Of a stretch of DNA of 64,000 nt, positions 31,009 to 39,236 are shown one piece after another. The stretch is from Deinococcus rubellus (GTDB taxonomy: Bacteria > Deinococcota > Deinococci > Deinococcales > Deinococcaceae). Numbering within the stretch: position 1 is the stretch's first letter; every line of letters starts with the position of its first letter. Under the pieces are notes generated by a model. That model did no database searches. It was not told the origin of the DNA and worked only from the letters and a program-made list of their open reading frames with translations. A program made the translations under genes and the position numbers. Location: the NCBI RefSeq assembly GCF_025244745.1, contig NZ_CP104213.1, positions 1,171,501-1,235,500 of the forward strand, given 5' to 3'.

Positions 31009-31015
31009 GGCGTTC

Positions 31016-31021
31016 AGGGTA
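31016..31021 (-). promoter_or_regulatory. leaderless -10 hexamer for upp
   Basis: TACCCT lies seven bases before ATG 31008, the same hexamer and spacing as at polX. Confidence 0.5.
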
Positions 31022-31448
31022 GCGCAGCAGGCAAGGCTGGGGCGTCTCGGGCGAGGAGGTCCAGTTCAAGCGTGAACATGGCCGCCCGCTGCATTTCGCT
31101 TTGCTGAAGTGAGGAGATAAGGAGAGATTGACTTGCTCAGGCTCTTCTGGCGCGCGGTCTGAATGTTGTCCAGAATGACCTGTGAGGCGGTTGAGTGCGC
31201 AGGTCGTCAGCAGGGCAACTGCGACATGGCTTCAGGCTCGCCTGCAATCTCCAGCGGTGCACTTCTTCCAACGCGGATTGCGTCGGTACTTGAGTTCGGC
31301 CTGGACTGCAACGCGTGTAGGTTTCCCTGCCCCTCGCCCGCTGCACGGTCAACCGCCGAGAGAAGTGCGATGGTGTATGGTCATCTGCACGGTTTTCATA
31401 GGGCTGGTTTGCCGCGTAAAGAAAAGATAGGAAAGACTTGACTGCGAC
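31022..31448. other. intergenic stretch upstream of upp
   Basis: No supported gene on either strand. Several short open frames cross it, but none has a plausible start, codon bias or a recognisable family. It may contain decayed coding sequence; I cannot name a parent. Confidence 0.4.
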
Positions 31449-32258
31449 TCAGCCCGGGAGATGCGCCAGCGCATGGCGCGCCCGCTGCACTTTCACGCGG
31501 CGCTGCGCCTCGAACTCATATGGCTCGTTCATCAGAAACCAGTAGAGGTCGTGCAGGTAGCTGTGGGCCAGGTACGCCCGGAAGCGGGTGCGCGAACTCT
31601 GGTCCGGCGGTACCAGTTCCAGCGCCGCCTGCATGCTTTCCAGACGCGGCAGCAGATCCAGCGTGCCGGTCTTGAGCAGCGCCAGATCGCGCATCGGGTC
31701 ATCCCAGGCGGCCTTGGTCCAGTCGATGACCAGCACCTCGCCGCTTTCGTCGTTGATCAGGATGTTGTCCTGCCACAAATCGAGGTGGCAAAAGGCGGCG
31801 GGCACGTCGAGCGCCCCGAGTGCGAGCGGCTCCTCGATGGCTGCGAACACGTCGTCGAGCGGATAGGGGGCCAGCGCGCTGCGAAAGCGCTTGAGCCGCT
31901 CGCGCAGCCGGGGCAAATCCACGCGGCCCCGGCGTTCCTGGTGCAGTGCCGACAGAATCCGGCGCAGCGCGGGCAGGGCGCGGCGCACGTCGGCCTCGAG
32001 CAGCGGGTGGCCTCCAAAGCGGCGCATCACCAGCGCCTCGACCCCGTCGGTCTCGTGAACGTCCAGTACCCACGCGCCCATGCCAGCGCGGCGCATATTG
32101 GCGGCCTCGGTACGGTGTTCGCCAAGATGGTTGCGGTACACCTTGACCACCCGCTCACGCGAGGCGTCAGTGTAGACCCGGCTCTGCATGCCCGAATCGA
32201 GCGGTGTCAGCGGGCCGTAGAGACGCTCCAGAGTCGGAAAGAGAATGGCCCGCTGCAC
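31449..32258 (-). CDS. phosphotransferase of the APH/choline-kinase fold
   Basis: The protein has the small-molecule kinase fold of aminoglycoside and fructosamine kinases. [17 protein letters not shown] holds the ATP-binding lysine of the N-lobe, [14 protein letters not shown] (about residues 157-170) is the Brenner-type catalytic loop with Asp and Asn, and [21 protein letters not shown] contains the metal-binding aspartate. The natural substrate is unknown; resistance to a drug cannot be inferred. GTG 32258 is the likely start because TATCAT lies seven bases before it, and that hexamer overlaps the alternative ATG at 32267. Confidence 0.82.
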   Translation of the reverse strand: MQRAILFPTLERLYGPLTPLDSGMQSRVYTDASRERVVKVYRNHLGEHRTEAANMRRAGMGAWVLDVHETDGVEALVMRRFGGHPLLEADVRRALPALRRILSALHQERRGRVDLPRLRERLKRFRSALAPYPLDDVFAAIEEPLALGALDVPAAFCHLDLWQDNILINDESGEVLVIDWTKAAWDDPMRDLALLKTGTLDLLPRLESMQAALELVPPDQSSRTRFRAYLAHSYLHDLYWFLMNEPYEFEAQRRVKVQRARHALAHLPG

Positions 32259-32265
32259 GGCGCAC

Positions 32266-32271
32266 ATGATA
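32266..32271 (-). promoter_or_regulatory. leaderless -10 hexamer for the phosphotransferase gene
   Basis: TATCAT overlaps the first in-frame ATG (32267) and lies seven bases before GTG 32258, favouring the GTG. Confidence 0.45.
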
Positions 32272-32388
32272 GCGGGCGCGGCGCGCTGTGGCGTGGGTCA
32301 GATGCCGCTGGTGAACAGGTGAAGCTTGCAACAAGTGTCGGTCAAACGCTCTGGGCACCGCAGCAAGGCGCAGCGCCGCAGCGGGAGG

Positions 32389-33432
32389 TCAGTGAACGCT
32401 GCGCTCCAGCAGCCCGACCAGTTTGGGATCAAGCGCCTTCCCTGCCTGGCCGCGCAGCACGTCGAGGTCGCCGGTCCGTACATAGGCGTTGGCGACAGCC
32501 AGAATCCGGGCGTAGAGTGGAATGTCCTCGCCGACCAGCTTGTCGGGGGTGCCCTGGCCGTCCCAGCGCTCGTGGTGGTGGCGCACTGCCAGTTGAGCCT
32601 GTCCCAGACTGCTCACCCCGTGCAGGACGTTGGCACTGACCTGGGCGTGGTCTTCCTCGCCGTGAAGCTTTCCCACGTCGTGCAGGACGGCGGCAAACCA
32701 CACCTCGTCGAGTTCGCGCTCGGCCAGGCCCAGGCTGCGTCCCAGCCGCACCGCCACATCGGCCACCGACTGGGCGTGACCCACCGAGTCGAAATCCAGG
32801 CTCTCGGTCATCTCGGCCACCGCCGAGGCGATGGTGCGGGCAGTGGCGCGGGCCTCCTCGCGGGCGTCCATCAGGCCCAGCAGTGGTCCTACCACCCCAG
32901 CGAGTTTCTGGGCACTGTCTTGCTGTTCTTGACTGAACCCCCCCTTGAAGCGGTCGAGCACCAGCGCGCCGAGGCTGCGGCCCTTGTTGGCAATCGGCAG
33001 CACCAGCGAGGCGCTGACCTGATTCATGCCCGCCTCGTCAAACTGTGGATGGAGCATCTCGTCGTTCATGGCGTAGAGTTCGCTGGTGCCGTTGGTGGTC
33101 AGGCGCGGGCGGGCCGCCGTCCAGGGACCGGACAGACTCAGGCCCACCAGTCGGCGCGGGTAGAGCAGCACCGCCACCACCCGGTCCTGGCCCCGGCGCA
33201 GCACCGCGTAGCCCTTCACGTCGCCGCCCACCCGCTCGGCCACCTGTGACAAAGCGTTTTCCAGCAGTCCCTCGGGGCTGGGCCGGGACAGCAGTTCGCC
33301 GAGCAGTTTGCCGGTGTCGGGTTCCTGGTAGGCGCTGGGCAGTCCGGCCACTGCCTGGGGTGCAAGCTCCACCGCAACGGCCGGTGTGGTGTCCGGCGGG
33401 GCCGGAGTCTGGGGACGCGGGCGTCTAAACAT
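32389..33432 (-). CDS. GAF-like plus HD-GYP-like domain signalling protein
   Basis: Residues about 45-190 look like a GAF-type sensor (GYAVLRRGQDRVVAVLLYPR, ASLVLPIANKGRSLGALVLD). The rest resembles an HD-GYP domain: FAAVLHDVGKL supplies the HD pair and VRHHHERWDGQGTP the second metal-site region. The eponymous GYP is GTP here, and the later D of the usual VADVFDAL is N (ILAVANAYV). HD-GYP proteins degrade cyclic di-GMP; with these changes activity is uncertain and a binding or scaffold role is possible. There is no membrane segment. ATG 33432 is fixed by TATACT six bases upstream. Confidence 0.82.
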   Translation of the reverse strand: MFRRPRPQTPAPPDTTPAVAVELAPQAVAGLPSAYQEPDTGKLLGELLSRPSPEGLLENALSQVAERVGGDVKGYAVLRRGQDRVVAVLLYPRRLVGLSLSGPWTAARPRLTTNGTSELYAMNDEMLHPQFDEAGMNQVSASLVLPIANKGRSLGALVLDRFKGGFSQEQQDSAQKLAGVVGPLLGLMDAREEARATARTIASAVAEMTESLDFDSVGHAQSVADVAVRLGRSLGLAERELDEVWFAAVLHDVGKLHGEEDHAQVSANVLHGVSSLGQAQLAVRHHHERWDGQGTPDKLVGEDIPLYARILAVANAYVRTGDLDVLRGQAGKALDPKLVGLLERSVH

Positions 33433-33438
33433 GTCGCC

Positions 33439-33444
33439 AGTATA
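33439..33444 (-). promoter_or_regulatory. leaderless -10 hexamer for the HD-GYP-like gene
   Basis: TATACT lies six bases before ATG 33432. Confidence 0.5.
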
Positions 33445-33543
33445 AAAAGACCCTCGTTCAAACTCCTGACAGCGGGTGTACACCTGAACCCCCCGACCAC
33501 CGCACCGTGCCGTCCGGCACCCTTGGCGGGCGGCACGCGGCGC

Positions 33544-33549
33544 TAGAGT
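33544..33549 (+). promoter_or_regulatory. leaderless -10 hexamer for the HtrA-like gene
   Basis: TAGAGT lies seven bases before ATG 33557. Confidence 0.45.
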
Positions 33550-33556
33550 TGGGGCT

Positions 33557-34630
33557 ATGAAGGTCTCGCCCTGGCCCGCCGTACTGCTACTGATCGCTGG
33601 CGCGGCGTATTTTCTACCGCAGCGGGACCCCGGCGCGCTGGGGTTCGGCCCGCCGAGTCAGGTCGCGCCACTGAATGATCCGTTGCCCCAGACCACCCGC
33701 GCCCTGTTCGGTCAGTCGCGCCCGGCCACCGTGCAGATCGATCAGCTCAGCCCAGCGCGCAACGGCGGCCTGGAAGGCGGTCTTGGCACCGGCTTTCTGA
33801 TTTCCGGCGACGGCGAGGTGATGACCGCTTACCATGTGGTGGACGGCGCACAGCTCATCCGGGTCAAGACCCTCAGCGGTCAGGTCTACCGCGCCCGCGT
33901 CACGGCCTTCGACAACGCCGCCGATGTGGCACTGCTCAAGATCGATGCCCGCCGCCCGCTGCCGTTTCTCAAGCTGGCGGCCAGCTCGCCCCGCATCGGC
34001 GAGGGGATACTGGCTATCGGCAACAGTGGCGGCGACTTTCTCCAGGCCCGCACCGGCAGGCTGCTGCGGCTGGGCGCGCGGGCAGGCCAGGCCGACTTTC
34101 CTCAGAACACCCTGGAGATGAGTGCGCCGCTGGCTCCTGGCGACAGCGGCGGCCCGATTCTGAACGCCCAGGGCGAGGTGATGGGCGTGGTCAGCTACGT
34201 GCGGGTCAACGACGCGGGAAAGACCATCACCTCCTACGCGGTGCCGGTGACCCGGACTGGCCCGCTGGTGCTGGCGCTGGAAGCGGGCCAGAAGCGCGAC
34301 GTTCCGGCGGTGGGTCTGGTGTTCGACAGTCAGCATGACGGCCTGACCACACCTTCCGGCGGAGTGGTCTCTGCGGTGGTGCCGGGCGGCCCGGCAGCAG
34401 CGGCGGGCGTGCGCGGGGCCGCCTACGACGCCAAGAATCAGCTCACCGCTCTGGGCGACACCATCACCGCCGTGGACGGCATCCGCACCCGCAGCAGCAA
34501 CGACGTGATTTTCGAATTGCGCCGCCGTCAGGTCGGAGACCAGATCAAGCTGACCCTCAGCAATGACGGCAAGAGCCGCGAGGTCAATCTGGGGCTGGTG
34601 GCCAAGGGTAGCATCAACTACAACCAGTGA
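33557..34630 (+). CDS. HtrA/DegP-like serine protease with PDZ domain
   Basis: This is an envelope quality-control protease. Residues 1-20 are a signal peptide or anchor. The trypsin-like domain shows LGTGFLISGDGEVMTAYHVV with the catalytic histidine near 93, NAADVALLKI with the aspartate near 125, and LAPGDSGGPILN with the serine near 197. A PDZ domain follows (about 255-350): GVVSAVVPGGPAAAAGVRG, LGDTITAVDG, RRRQVGDQIKLTL. At 357 residues it has one PDZ, as in DegS-like members. The catalytic triad is complete, so activity is likely. Confidence 0.92.
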   Translation: MKVSPWPAVLLLIAGAAYFLPQRDPGALGFGPPSQVAPLNDPLPQTTRALFGQSRPATVQIDQLSPARNGGLEGGLGTGFLISGDGEVMTAYHVVDGAQLIRVKTLSGQVYRARVTAFDNAADVALLKIDARRPLPFLKLAASSPRIGEGILAIGNSGGDFLQARTGRLLRLGARAGQADFPQNTLEMSAPLAPGDSGGPILNAQGEVMGVVSYVRVNDAGKTITSYAVPVTRTGPLVLALEAGQKRDVPAVGLVFDSQHDGLTTPSGGVVSAVVPGGPAAAAGVRGAAYDAKNQLTALGDTITAVDGIRTRSSNDVIFELRRRQVGDQIKLTLSNDGKSREVNLGLVAKGSINYNQ

Positions 34631-34803
34631 CAAGGATTCCGGTCAATCAGTGATGCAACAACTGTTGACCCGACCAGCGGGCAGGCCCGGTAGGTGCCGT
34701 TCTGCCCAAGACAGACGGAGACCGTTTGAGGCGTCCCGCTTTCGTTCACGAGACTACCCACTGCGATTCGGATTGATGGAATGTCAACCCGCTGCCTTTC
34801 TTC

Positions 34804-35636
34804 TCAGCGCGGTCTGCCGAAGTCCTGTACCCAGTACACGCCGTAACTGCCGCCCGCCGCGTAGCCCAGGCCCATCTGGGTAAAGCGCGCACCCATGATG
34901 TTGGTACAGTGGTCCGGCGAGCTGAGCCATCCGGCCACCACCGCTTCTGGGGTGGGCTGCCCGGCGGCGATATTCTCGCCTATGGCACTCCAACTGTACC
35001 CGGCGGCGCTGATGCGCTGATCGAAGGTGCGCCCGTCCTGGCTGGTGTGGCTGAAATAGTTCAGGTTGGCCATGTCGCTGGCGTGCCTCGCGAGGCTGCT
35101 GTGAGCTGCAGGCTGAGGCCCAGCGCAGGCACGGCGGGCGCGCTGACACTACCGCAGGTGCGCGCAACAGCGCGGGCGGCGTTGGTGAGGTCCAGTACCC
35201 GCTGGGCGTAGGTGCTGGTGGTCGGCGTCGGGGCCGGGGTGCTGGCTGCCGTCACCGTCACCGGAAAGTCGAGGAAGGCGGATGGGGACGCCGCGACGGC
35301 AGCGCGCACGGTGGCGCTGCCCGGACGGACGGCCTTGATGGTGCCGCCCTGGGTCACGCTGACCACGCCTGCGTTGCTGGTCGTCCAGGTGAGCTGGCCG
35401 GGGCCAGCCGGTTGTCCGCCGACGAAGACGTTAAAGGTTTTGCTCTGGCCCACCACCAGGGTGCTGCTGGTCGCCAGGCTGAGGACGCCGACCCTGGTCG
35501 GGCCGCTGGTCAATAGAGGCGCGGCCCCCTGACTGCCCTGGAGCTGGGCATGCGGTGTGGGCAGGGTGCTGCAGGCGGCCAAGCTGAACGCCAGCGTCAG
35601 TAGGGCGACGTAGCGCTGAACAGAGGCATTTGACAT
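34804..35636 (-). pseudogene. lipoprotein with Ig-like and CAP domains, broken by a single-base frameshift
   Basis: The N-terminus has a signal peptide with lipobox (LAFSLAACST), an Ig-like bacterial domain (about 45-130: TLVVGQSKTFNVFV, TWTTSNAGVVSVTQGGTIKA, RPGSATVRA), a Pro/Thr linker and the start of a CAP domain (YAQRVLDLTNAARAVARTCG). The frame then ends at 35061. CAP continues at MANLNYFSHTSQDGRTFDQR, GENIAAG and VYWVQDFGRPR in another frame, ending at 34804. Restoring one C in GGC-ACGCC (near 35085) joins them as ASRGHASDMANL, the expected sequence. This is either a real lesion or a base-calling error. TAAAAT lies six bases before the ATG. Confidence 0.82.
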
Positions 35637-35642
35637 GTGGGT

Positions 35643-35648
35643 ATTTTA
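35643..35648 (-). promoter_or_regulatory. leaderless -10 hexamer for the CAP lipoprotein gene
   Basis: TAAAAT lies six bases before ATG 35636. The 160-base region upstream is unusually AT-rich for this window. Confidence 0.45.
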
Positions 35649-35797
35649 GCAAATCTTCATGTGGAGATGAGTGTTTGAGATGGGATCAACTCTCACTTTT
35701 CGAGGAGACCTTCTCAGTCGCCAGAAAACAGCTTTTTGTGAATCAATTCTCCACACGTAAATCTAATCTTTTATTTATCTGACTTGACACCGTGGTT

Positions 35798-36220
35798 TTA
35801 GCCCTCTTCCAACTGGAAAGCGTGCGGCAGGAAGTCGGCCACCATATGGCTCAGTATCTGGCCCTGTGTGTTGATGCAGTACACCTGGGCGGCAGGACTG
35901 AATTCGAACAGCACCTGGCGGCAGGCCCCGCAGGGTGTGGCGGGCGTGGGGGCGTCGGCGTAGACCACCAGCTCAGTAAATTGACGCTCACCCGCGCTGG
36001 CCATCGCCTGAATGGCCGACTGCTCGGCGCAGCGGCCCAGGCCGTAGCTGGCGTTTTCTACGTTGGCCCCGGCAAACACCTGGCCGCCGGGTGTCCGTAG
36101 CGCTGCCCCCACCTTGAAGTGACTGTAGGGCGCGTAGGCCCGCTCAAAGGCAGCCTTGGCGGTGGCCAGCAGTTCAGGATCAGGATGCGGATTTGCTGGC
36201 GTCTTTGTGTGTGGGGTCAT
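35798..36220 (-). CDS. cdd: cytidine deaminase
   Basis: Cdd deaminates cytidine and deoxycytidine to the uridine forms in pyrimidine salvage. The zinc-site motifs are GRCAEQSAI (about residues 62-70, catalytic Glu) and TPCGACRQVLFEF (about 94-106), the three-cysteine arrangement of small tetrameric enzymes. NVENASYG contacts the nucleoside. The length of 140 residues is typical. GAGGAG precedes the ATG, which lies 41 bases inside the end of the upstream CNNM gene, so translation is coupled. Confidence 0.95.
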   Translation of the reverse strand: MTPHTKTPANPHPDPELLATAKAAFERAYAPYSHFKVGAALRTPGGQVFAGANVENASYGLGRCAEQSAIQAMASAGERQFTELVVYADAPTPATPCGACRQVLFEFSPAAQVYCINTQGQILSHMVADFLPHAFQLEEG

Positions 36221-37538
36221 GACTCTCCTCGGGGGGGGTGGGTTCGGCGCGGCTGACCCGCACTTTCGAGACGCGGCGTTCGTCGGCTTCCTCGACGGTG
36301 AAGAGCCAGCCCTGATGAACGAATTCGGCTCCCGGCTCGGGAATGTCGCCGAAGTGGTTGGTGACGAAGCCCGCCAGCGTCTCGAACTCGCCCTCCTCGT
36401 CTTCGAGGGCGTCGCCGAGGTAGATTTCGGCCGCGTCTACCGTCAGAGAAGCGTCCATCAGATAGATATTCTCGGCGAGTTGCTGCACCAGCGGTTCCTC
36501 TTCCTCGTCGGTCTCGTCGTAGATTTCTCCCACGATCTCTTCCAGGGCGTCTTCCAGCGTGACCAGCCCGGAAGTGCCGCCGAACTCGTCTACCACGATG
36601 GCCAGGTGCGATTTTTTCTGGCGCATCTTGGTGAGCAGGTCCTTGATGCTCATGCTCTCGGGCACGTAGAAGGTGGGGCGCATCAGTTCGGCCACCGTCA
36701 TCTGATCGAGGTCTTCGAGGTGCTGCAACACGTCGTTGGTATGCGCCACGCCCACGATGTTGTCGGGGTTGTCCTGGTAGACCGGCACCCGCGAGTAGCC
36801 GTGCTCAGTGTTGAGTTCGAGTAAACGCCGGATGGGGGCCGCGCCGTCGGCCACGATCATCTCGCCGCGCGGGGTCAGCACACTGCGAACCGCCGTATCC
36901 GACAGATCGAACACGTTGTAGACCAGTTCGCGCTCGTCGTCTTCCAGCACCCCTTCCTGCGAGCTGGCCGAGACGATCATGCGGATCTCCTCTTCCGAAT
37001 AGCTGGTGTGGTGCCCGGCCACCGGCTGAAAGCCGAAGGTCCGCAGCACCACGCGCCCGAAAGCGTTGAGCACGAAAATAACTGGCCTGAAGACGATGGT
37101 AAAGGCCACCAGCGGCGGCGCGAACATCATCGCCACCCGTTCGCTGCGCTGCAAGGCCGCCGACTTGGGAAACAGTTCGCCGAAGACGATGTGCAGGGTG
37201 GTCGAGAGCACGAAGGCCAGCCCGAACGAGAACGGCGTGAGCCACCTCTCCGGCACGCCCAGCGCCGTGAAGAGCGGTTGCGAGAGGTGCACAGTGGCTG
37301 GTACGGCGATAAAGCCGATGAGGAGGCTCATCATGCTGACGCCGAGCTGCACCGCTGCGATGTACTGTTCGAGGTGTGCCAGCACCTGCTGCACGGTGCG
37401 CGCTGCTGACGAGCCGTCCTCGGCCAGCTGGTCGATGCGGGTGCGCCGCACGCTGACCAGCGCATACTCGGCGGCCACAAAAAATCCGTTGAGCAGCACC
37501 AGAAGCACCAGGGCACCGACTCCAATCCAATCATTCAT
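36180..37538 (-). CDS. CNNM/CorC-type transporter with CBS domains
   Basis: Members of this family (often labelled hemolysin) move divalent cations, mainly magnesium. Order: CNNM membrane domain with four hydrophobic helices (residues 1-180; ALVLLVLLNGFFVAAEYALV, GFIAVPATVHLSQPLF), a CBS pair (about 205-330; LTPRGEMIVADGAAPIRRLL, VPVYQDNPDNIVGVAHTNDV, MSIKDLLTKMRQKKSHLAIV), then the CorC/HlyC domain (about 350-430). ATG 37538 gives the usual MNDW start; the in-frame extension to 37658 is not conserved-looking. Its leader contains a perfect 10-base inverted repeat. cdd overlaps its 3' end. Confidence 0.92.
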   Translation of the reverse strand: MNDWIGVGALVLLVLLNGFFVAAEYALVSVRRTRIDQLAEDGSSAARTVQQVLAHLEQYIAAVQLGVSMMSLLIGFIAVPATVHLSQPLFTALGVPERWLTPFSFGLAFVLSTTLHIVFGELFPKSAALQRSERVAMMFAPPLVAFTIVFRPVIFVLNAFGRVVLRTFGFQPVAGHHTSYSEEEIRMIVSASSQEGVLEDDERELVYNVFDLSDTAVRSVLTPRGEMIVADGAAPIRRLLELNTEHGYSRVPVYQDNPDNIVGVAHTNDVLQHLEDLDQMTVAELMRPTFYVPESMSIKDLLTKMRQKKSHLAIVVDEFGGTSGLVTLEDALEEIVGEIYDETDEEEEPLVQQLAENIYLMDASLTVDAAEIYLGDALEDEEGEFETLAGFVTNHFGDIPEPGAEFVHQGWLFTVEEADERRVSKVRVSRAEPTPPEESHDPTHKDASKSAS

Positions 37539-37561
37539 CTGTGCGGCGCTCCCAGCGCCTG

Positions 37562-37598
37562 AGCCACCACGGGCACAAAGACTCCGGGCGTGGTGGCT
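37562..37598. repeat. perfect 10-base inverted repeat upstream of the CNNM gene
   Basis: AGCCACCACG (37562-37571) and CGTGGTGGCT (37589-37598) pair perfectly around a 17-base loop, 24 bases before the ATG at 37538. In RNA it forms a stable hairpin in the leader, and it could be a cis-regulatory element. It lacks a T run on the transcribed strand. Confidence 0.6.
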
Positions 37599-37711
37599 GT
37601 ATTTTCCTGCTGAACAAGAATGCTCCGGCTGGATCGGCGGCCACTCGGGTGACCACAACCGGGAAATTCGTCCATCGAACGATCAGCATAGCATGGGGGT
37701 GCCAGGGCCTG

Positions 37712-38122
37712 TCAGGGCTGAGATGACAGGGCGGGACGAATCAGCGCGGCCAGTGGCGGCAGTAGCACGGCCAGGCCCACCAGCACGCTGACGATGCTGG
37801 CGACCAGTACCGCGCCTGCCGCCGCGTCCTTGGCGATTTTGGCCTGTGGGTGCCATTCGGGGCTGATCAGGTCGGTGAGCGCCTCGGCGGCGGTGTTGAC
37901 GAGTTCCAGGCCCAGCACCAGCCCGCAGCACAGCAGCACCGGGGCGGGGGAGACCCGCAGTGCCAGGCACAGTCCGCTGGCGACGACCCCCAGCCACACC
38001 TCGATTCTGAAATTCGGCTGGGTGCTCCAGGTGCGGCGCAGTCCGGCCCAGGCAAAGCCCGCCGAGCGCCACCAACGCCGCCAGCTCAGCGCCGAGGCGG
38101 AAGGCGCAGGCGCGGGCTTCAC
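37712..38122 (-). CDS. dgkA: diacylglycerol kinase family protein
   Basis: DgkA-type integral membrane kinases phosphorylate diacylglycerol or undecaprenol to recycle lipids. After about 25 variable residues come FAWAGLRRTWSTQPNFRIEV, three membrane helices, and the conserved VLGLELVNTAAEALTDLISP with HPQAKIAKDAAAGAVLVAS, which hold the catalytic glutamates. The length, 136 residues, is normal. GTG 38122 overlaps the ybeY stop (GTGA); an in-frame ATG at 38185 would intrude into ybeY. In Gram-positive-like relatives this pairing with ybeY is common and the substrate is often undecaprenol. Confidence 0.88.
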   Translation of the reverse strand: MKPAPAPSASALSWRRWWRSAGFAWAGLRRTWSTQPNFRIEVWLGVVASGLCLALRVSPAPVLLCCGLVLGLELVNTAAEALTDLISPEWHPQAKIAKDAAAGAVLVASIVSVLVGLAVLLPPLAALIRPALSSQP

Positions 38123-38592
38123 GGGGTCTGGTTGGCCTTCAGGGCCGTCTGGGCTGCTCGCCAGGCGTCGTGGAAGATTTGCCACTCGGCTCCCTGCGCG
38201 CCCTCCTCGAAGCCCAGGCCGTCGGCGTGCGGGTGGTCATGGCCGACCAGGTGGGTCAGGCCATGACTGGCCAGCAGCGCCACCTCGCGCGTGAGGCTGT
38301 GGCCGCGCGCGTCGGCCTGGTGCTGGGCGGTGTCCAGGCTAATGATGATGTCGCCCAGGTGCGGCGGTACGAAGGGATCACCCGGTTCGTAGGTCGGGAA
38401 ACTCAGCACGTCGGTGGCGGCGTTCTCGCCCCAGTGCTCCAGTTTCAGTGCCCGAATAGCCCGGTCCGAGACCAGCACCACCGTCACTTCCTTGTCTTCC
38501 ACCCCAAAATGCCGCAGGGTCGCCGTCAGCGCGGCCCGCAGCTCGCTTCGCAGGCCCGCAGGCGGCTTTTTCTGGATCACCAGGTCAATCAC
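38119..38592 (-). CDS. ybeY: endoribonuclease/rRNA maturation factor YbeY
   Basis: YbeY is a zinc-dependent protein needed for 16S rRNA 3' maturation and ribosome quality control. The zinc motif SHGLTHLVGHDHPH lies at about residues 109-122 with three histidines. VSDRAIRALKLEHWGENAATDVLSFP and LGDIIISLDTA are the other family blocks. The length of 157 residues is typical. It starts with GTG 38592, seven bases after TAGACT, and its stop overlaps dgkA. Confidence 0.94.
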   Translation of the reverse strand: MIDLVIQKKPPAGLRSELRAALTATLRHFGVEDKEVTVVLVSDRAIRALKLEHWGENAATDVLSFPTYEPGDPFVPPHLGDIIISLDTAQHQADARGHSLTREVALLASHGLTHLVGHDHPHADGLGFEEGAQGAEWQIFHDAWRAAQTALKANQTP

Positions 38593-38599
38593 GGCGCTC

Positions 38600-38605
38600 A
38601 GTCTA
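38600..38605 (-). promoter_or_regulatory. leaderless -10 hexamer for ybeY
   Basis: TAGACT lies seven bases before GTG 38592. Confidence 0.5.
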
Positions 38606-38619
38606 GGGCACCTTGCAGG

Positions 38620-39207
38620 CTAGGGATTCCGGGGCGGGCGCAGCGCGGTCTGTTTCTTGAGCTGGGCGGCTGTCCTCTTACTGAACAGCATCCTCACCTT
38701 GAACGGCTGGGCAGCCTCACGGCCAGTCATGGCCTTGCCGTTCAGCGTGAAAGTAAAGCTGCTGGTGCCGGGCTGGATGCTGCTCCACAGCACTGTCCAG
38801 GCGTTGAGTGCTGGATTGATCTGGCCGCCCCGAACCGGCAAGACGTCAAATGGTCCGACGAAACGGGTCGTGAGTGTGGAACTGGTCTTCCCGGTGGTGC
38901 TGCTGTAAGCAGTGACCAGCGTATCGCTGTATTTCGCCGCCGAGACGTCGAACTTGATAATCACCTGTTTGAGTTTGGCGGGCAGACCGGTGAGAGACAG
39001 TGCCGCGTTGCCCCGCGACATCACCAGGGTTCTGGCTCCAGTTGGCACCCGGACGGTGTATGTCCCTTGGCGGATCACCGGATTGGCAGCGGCGGTCTGG
39101 GCCAGGGCGCTGCCTGCCACACAGGCGAGTAAGCCGCCCAGCAACGTTCGTGACCGTATCGTTCGTAATGGGAGCGCTCGTTGAGGCCAGGAAGCGGGGG
39201 CGTTCAT
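38620..39207 (-). CDS. secreted protein of unknown function
   Basis: The signal sequence spans roughly residues 15-40 (RTLLGGLLACVAGSALAQ) after a polar start. About 155 mature residues follow, Thr/Ser/Lys/Gly rich with alternating hydrophobic residues, suggesting beta structure: IRQGTYTVRVPTGARTLVM, KQVIIKFDVSAAKYSDTLV, SSFTFTLNGKAMTGREAAQP. No cysteines occur after the signal. No family is recognised. It begins 29 bases after the corrected end of the LptA-like gene and is likely cotranscribed with it. The C-terminus is basic (KRTAAQLKKQTALRPP). Confidence 0.7.
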   Translation of the reverse strand: MNAPASWPQRALPLRTIRSRTLLGGLLACVAGSALAQTAAANPVIRQGTYTVRVPTGARTLVMSRGNAALSLTGLPAKLKQVIIKFDVSAAKYSDTLVTAYSSTTGKTSSTLTTRFVGPFDVLPVRGGQINPALNAWTVLWSSIQPGTSSFTFTLNGKAMTGREAAQPFKVRMLFSKRTAAQLKKQTALRPPRNP

Positions 39208-39236
39208 GTTCCCACCCGAGCCGCCTGACAGACCGC

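Noticed and set aside
31022..31448. Possible transposase remnant upstream of upp
   Set aside because: Basic short frames gave a vague impression of transposase-like sequence, but no conserved block could be pointed to.
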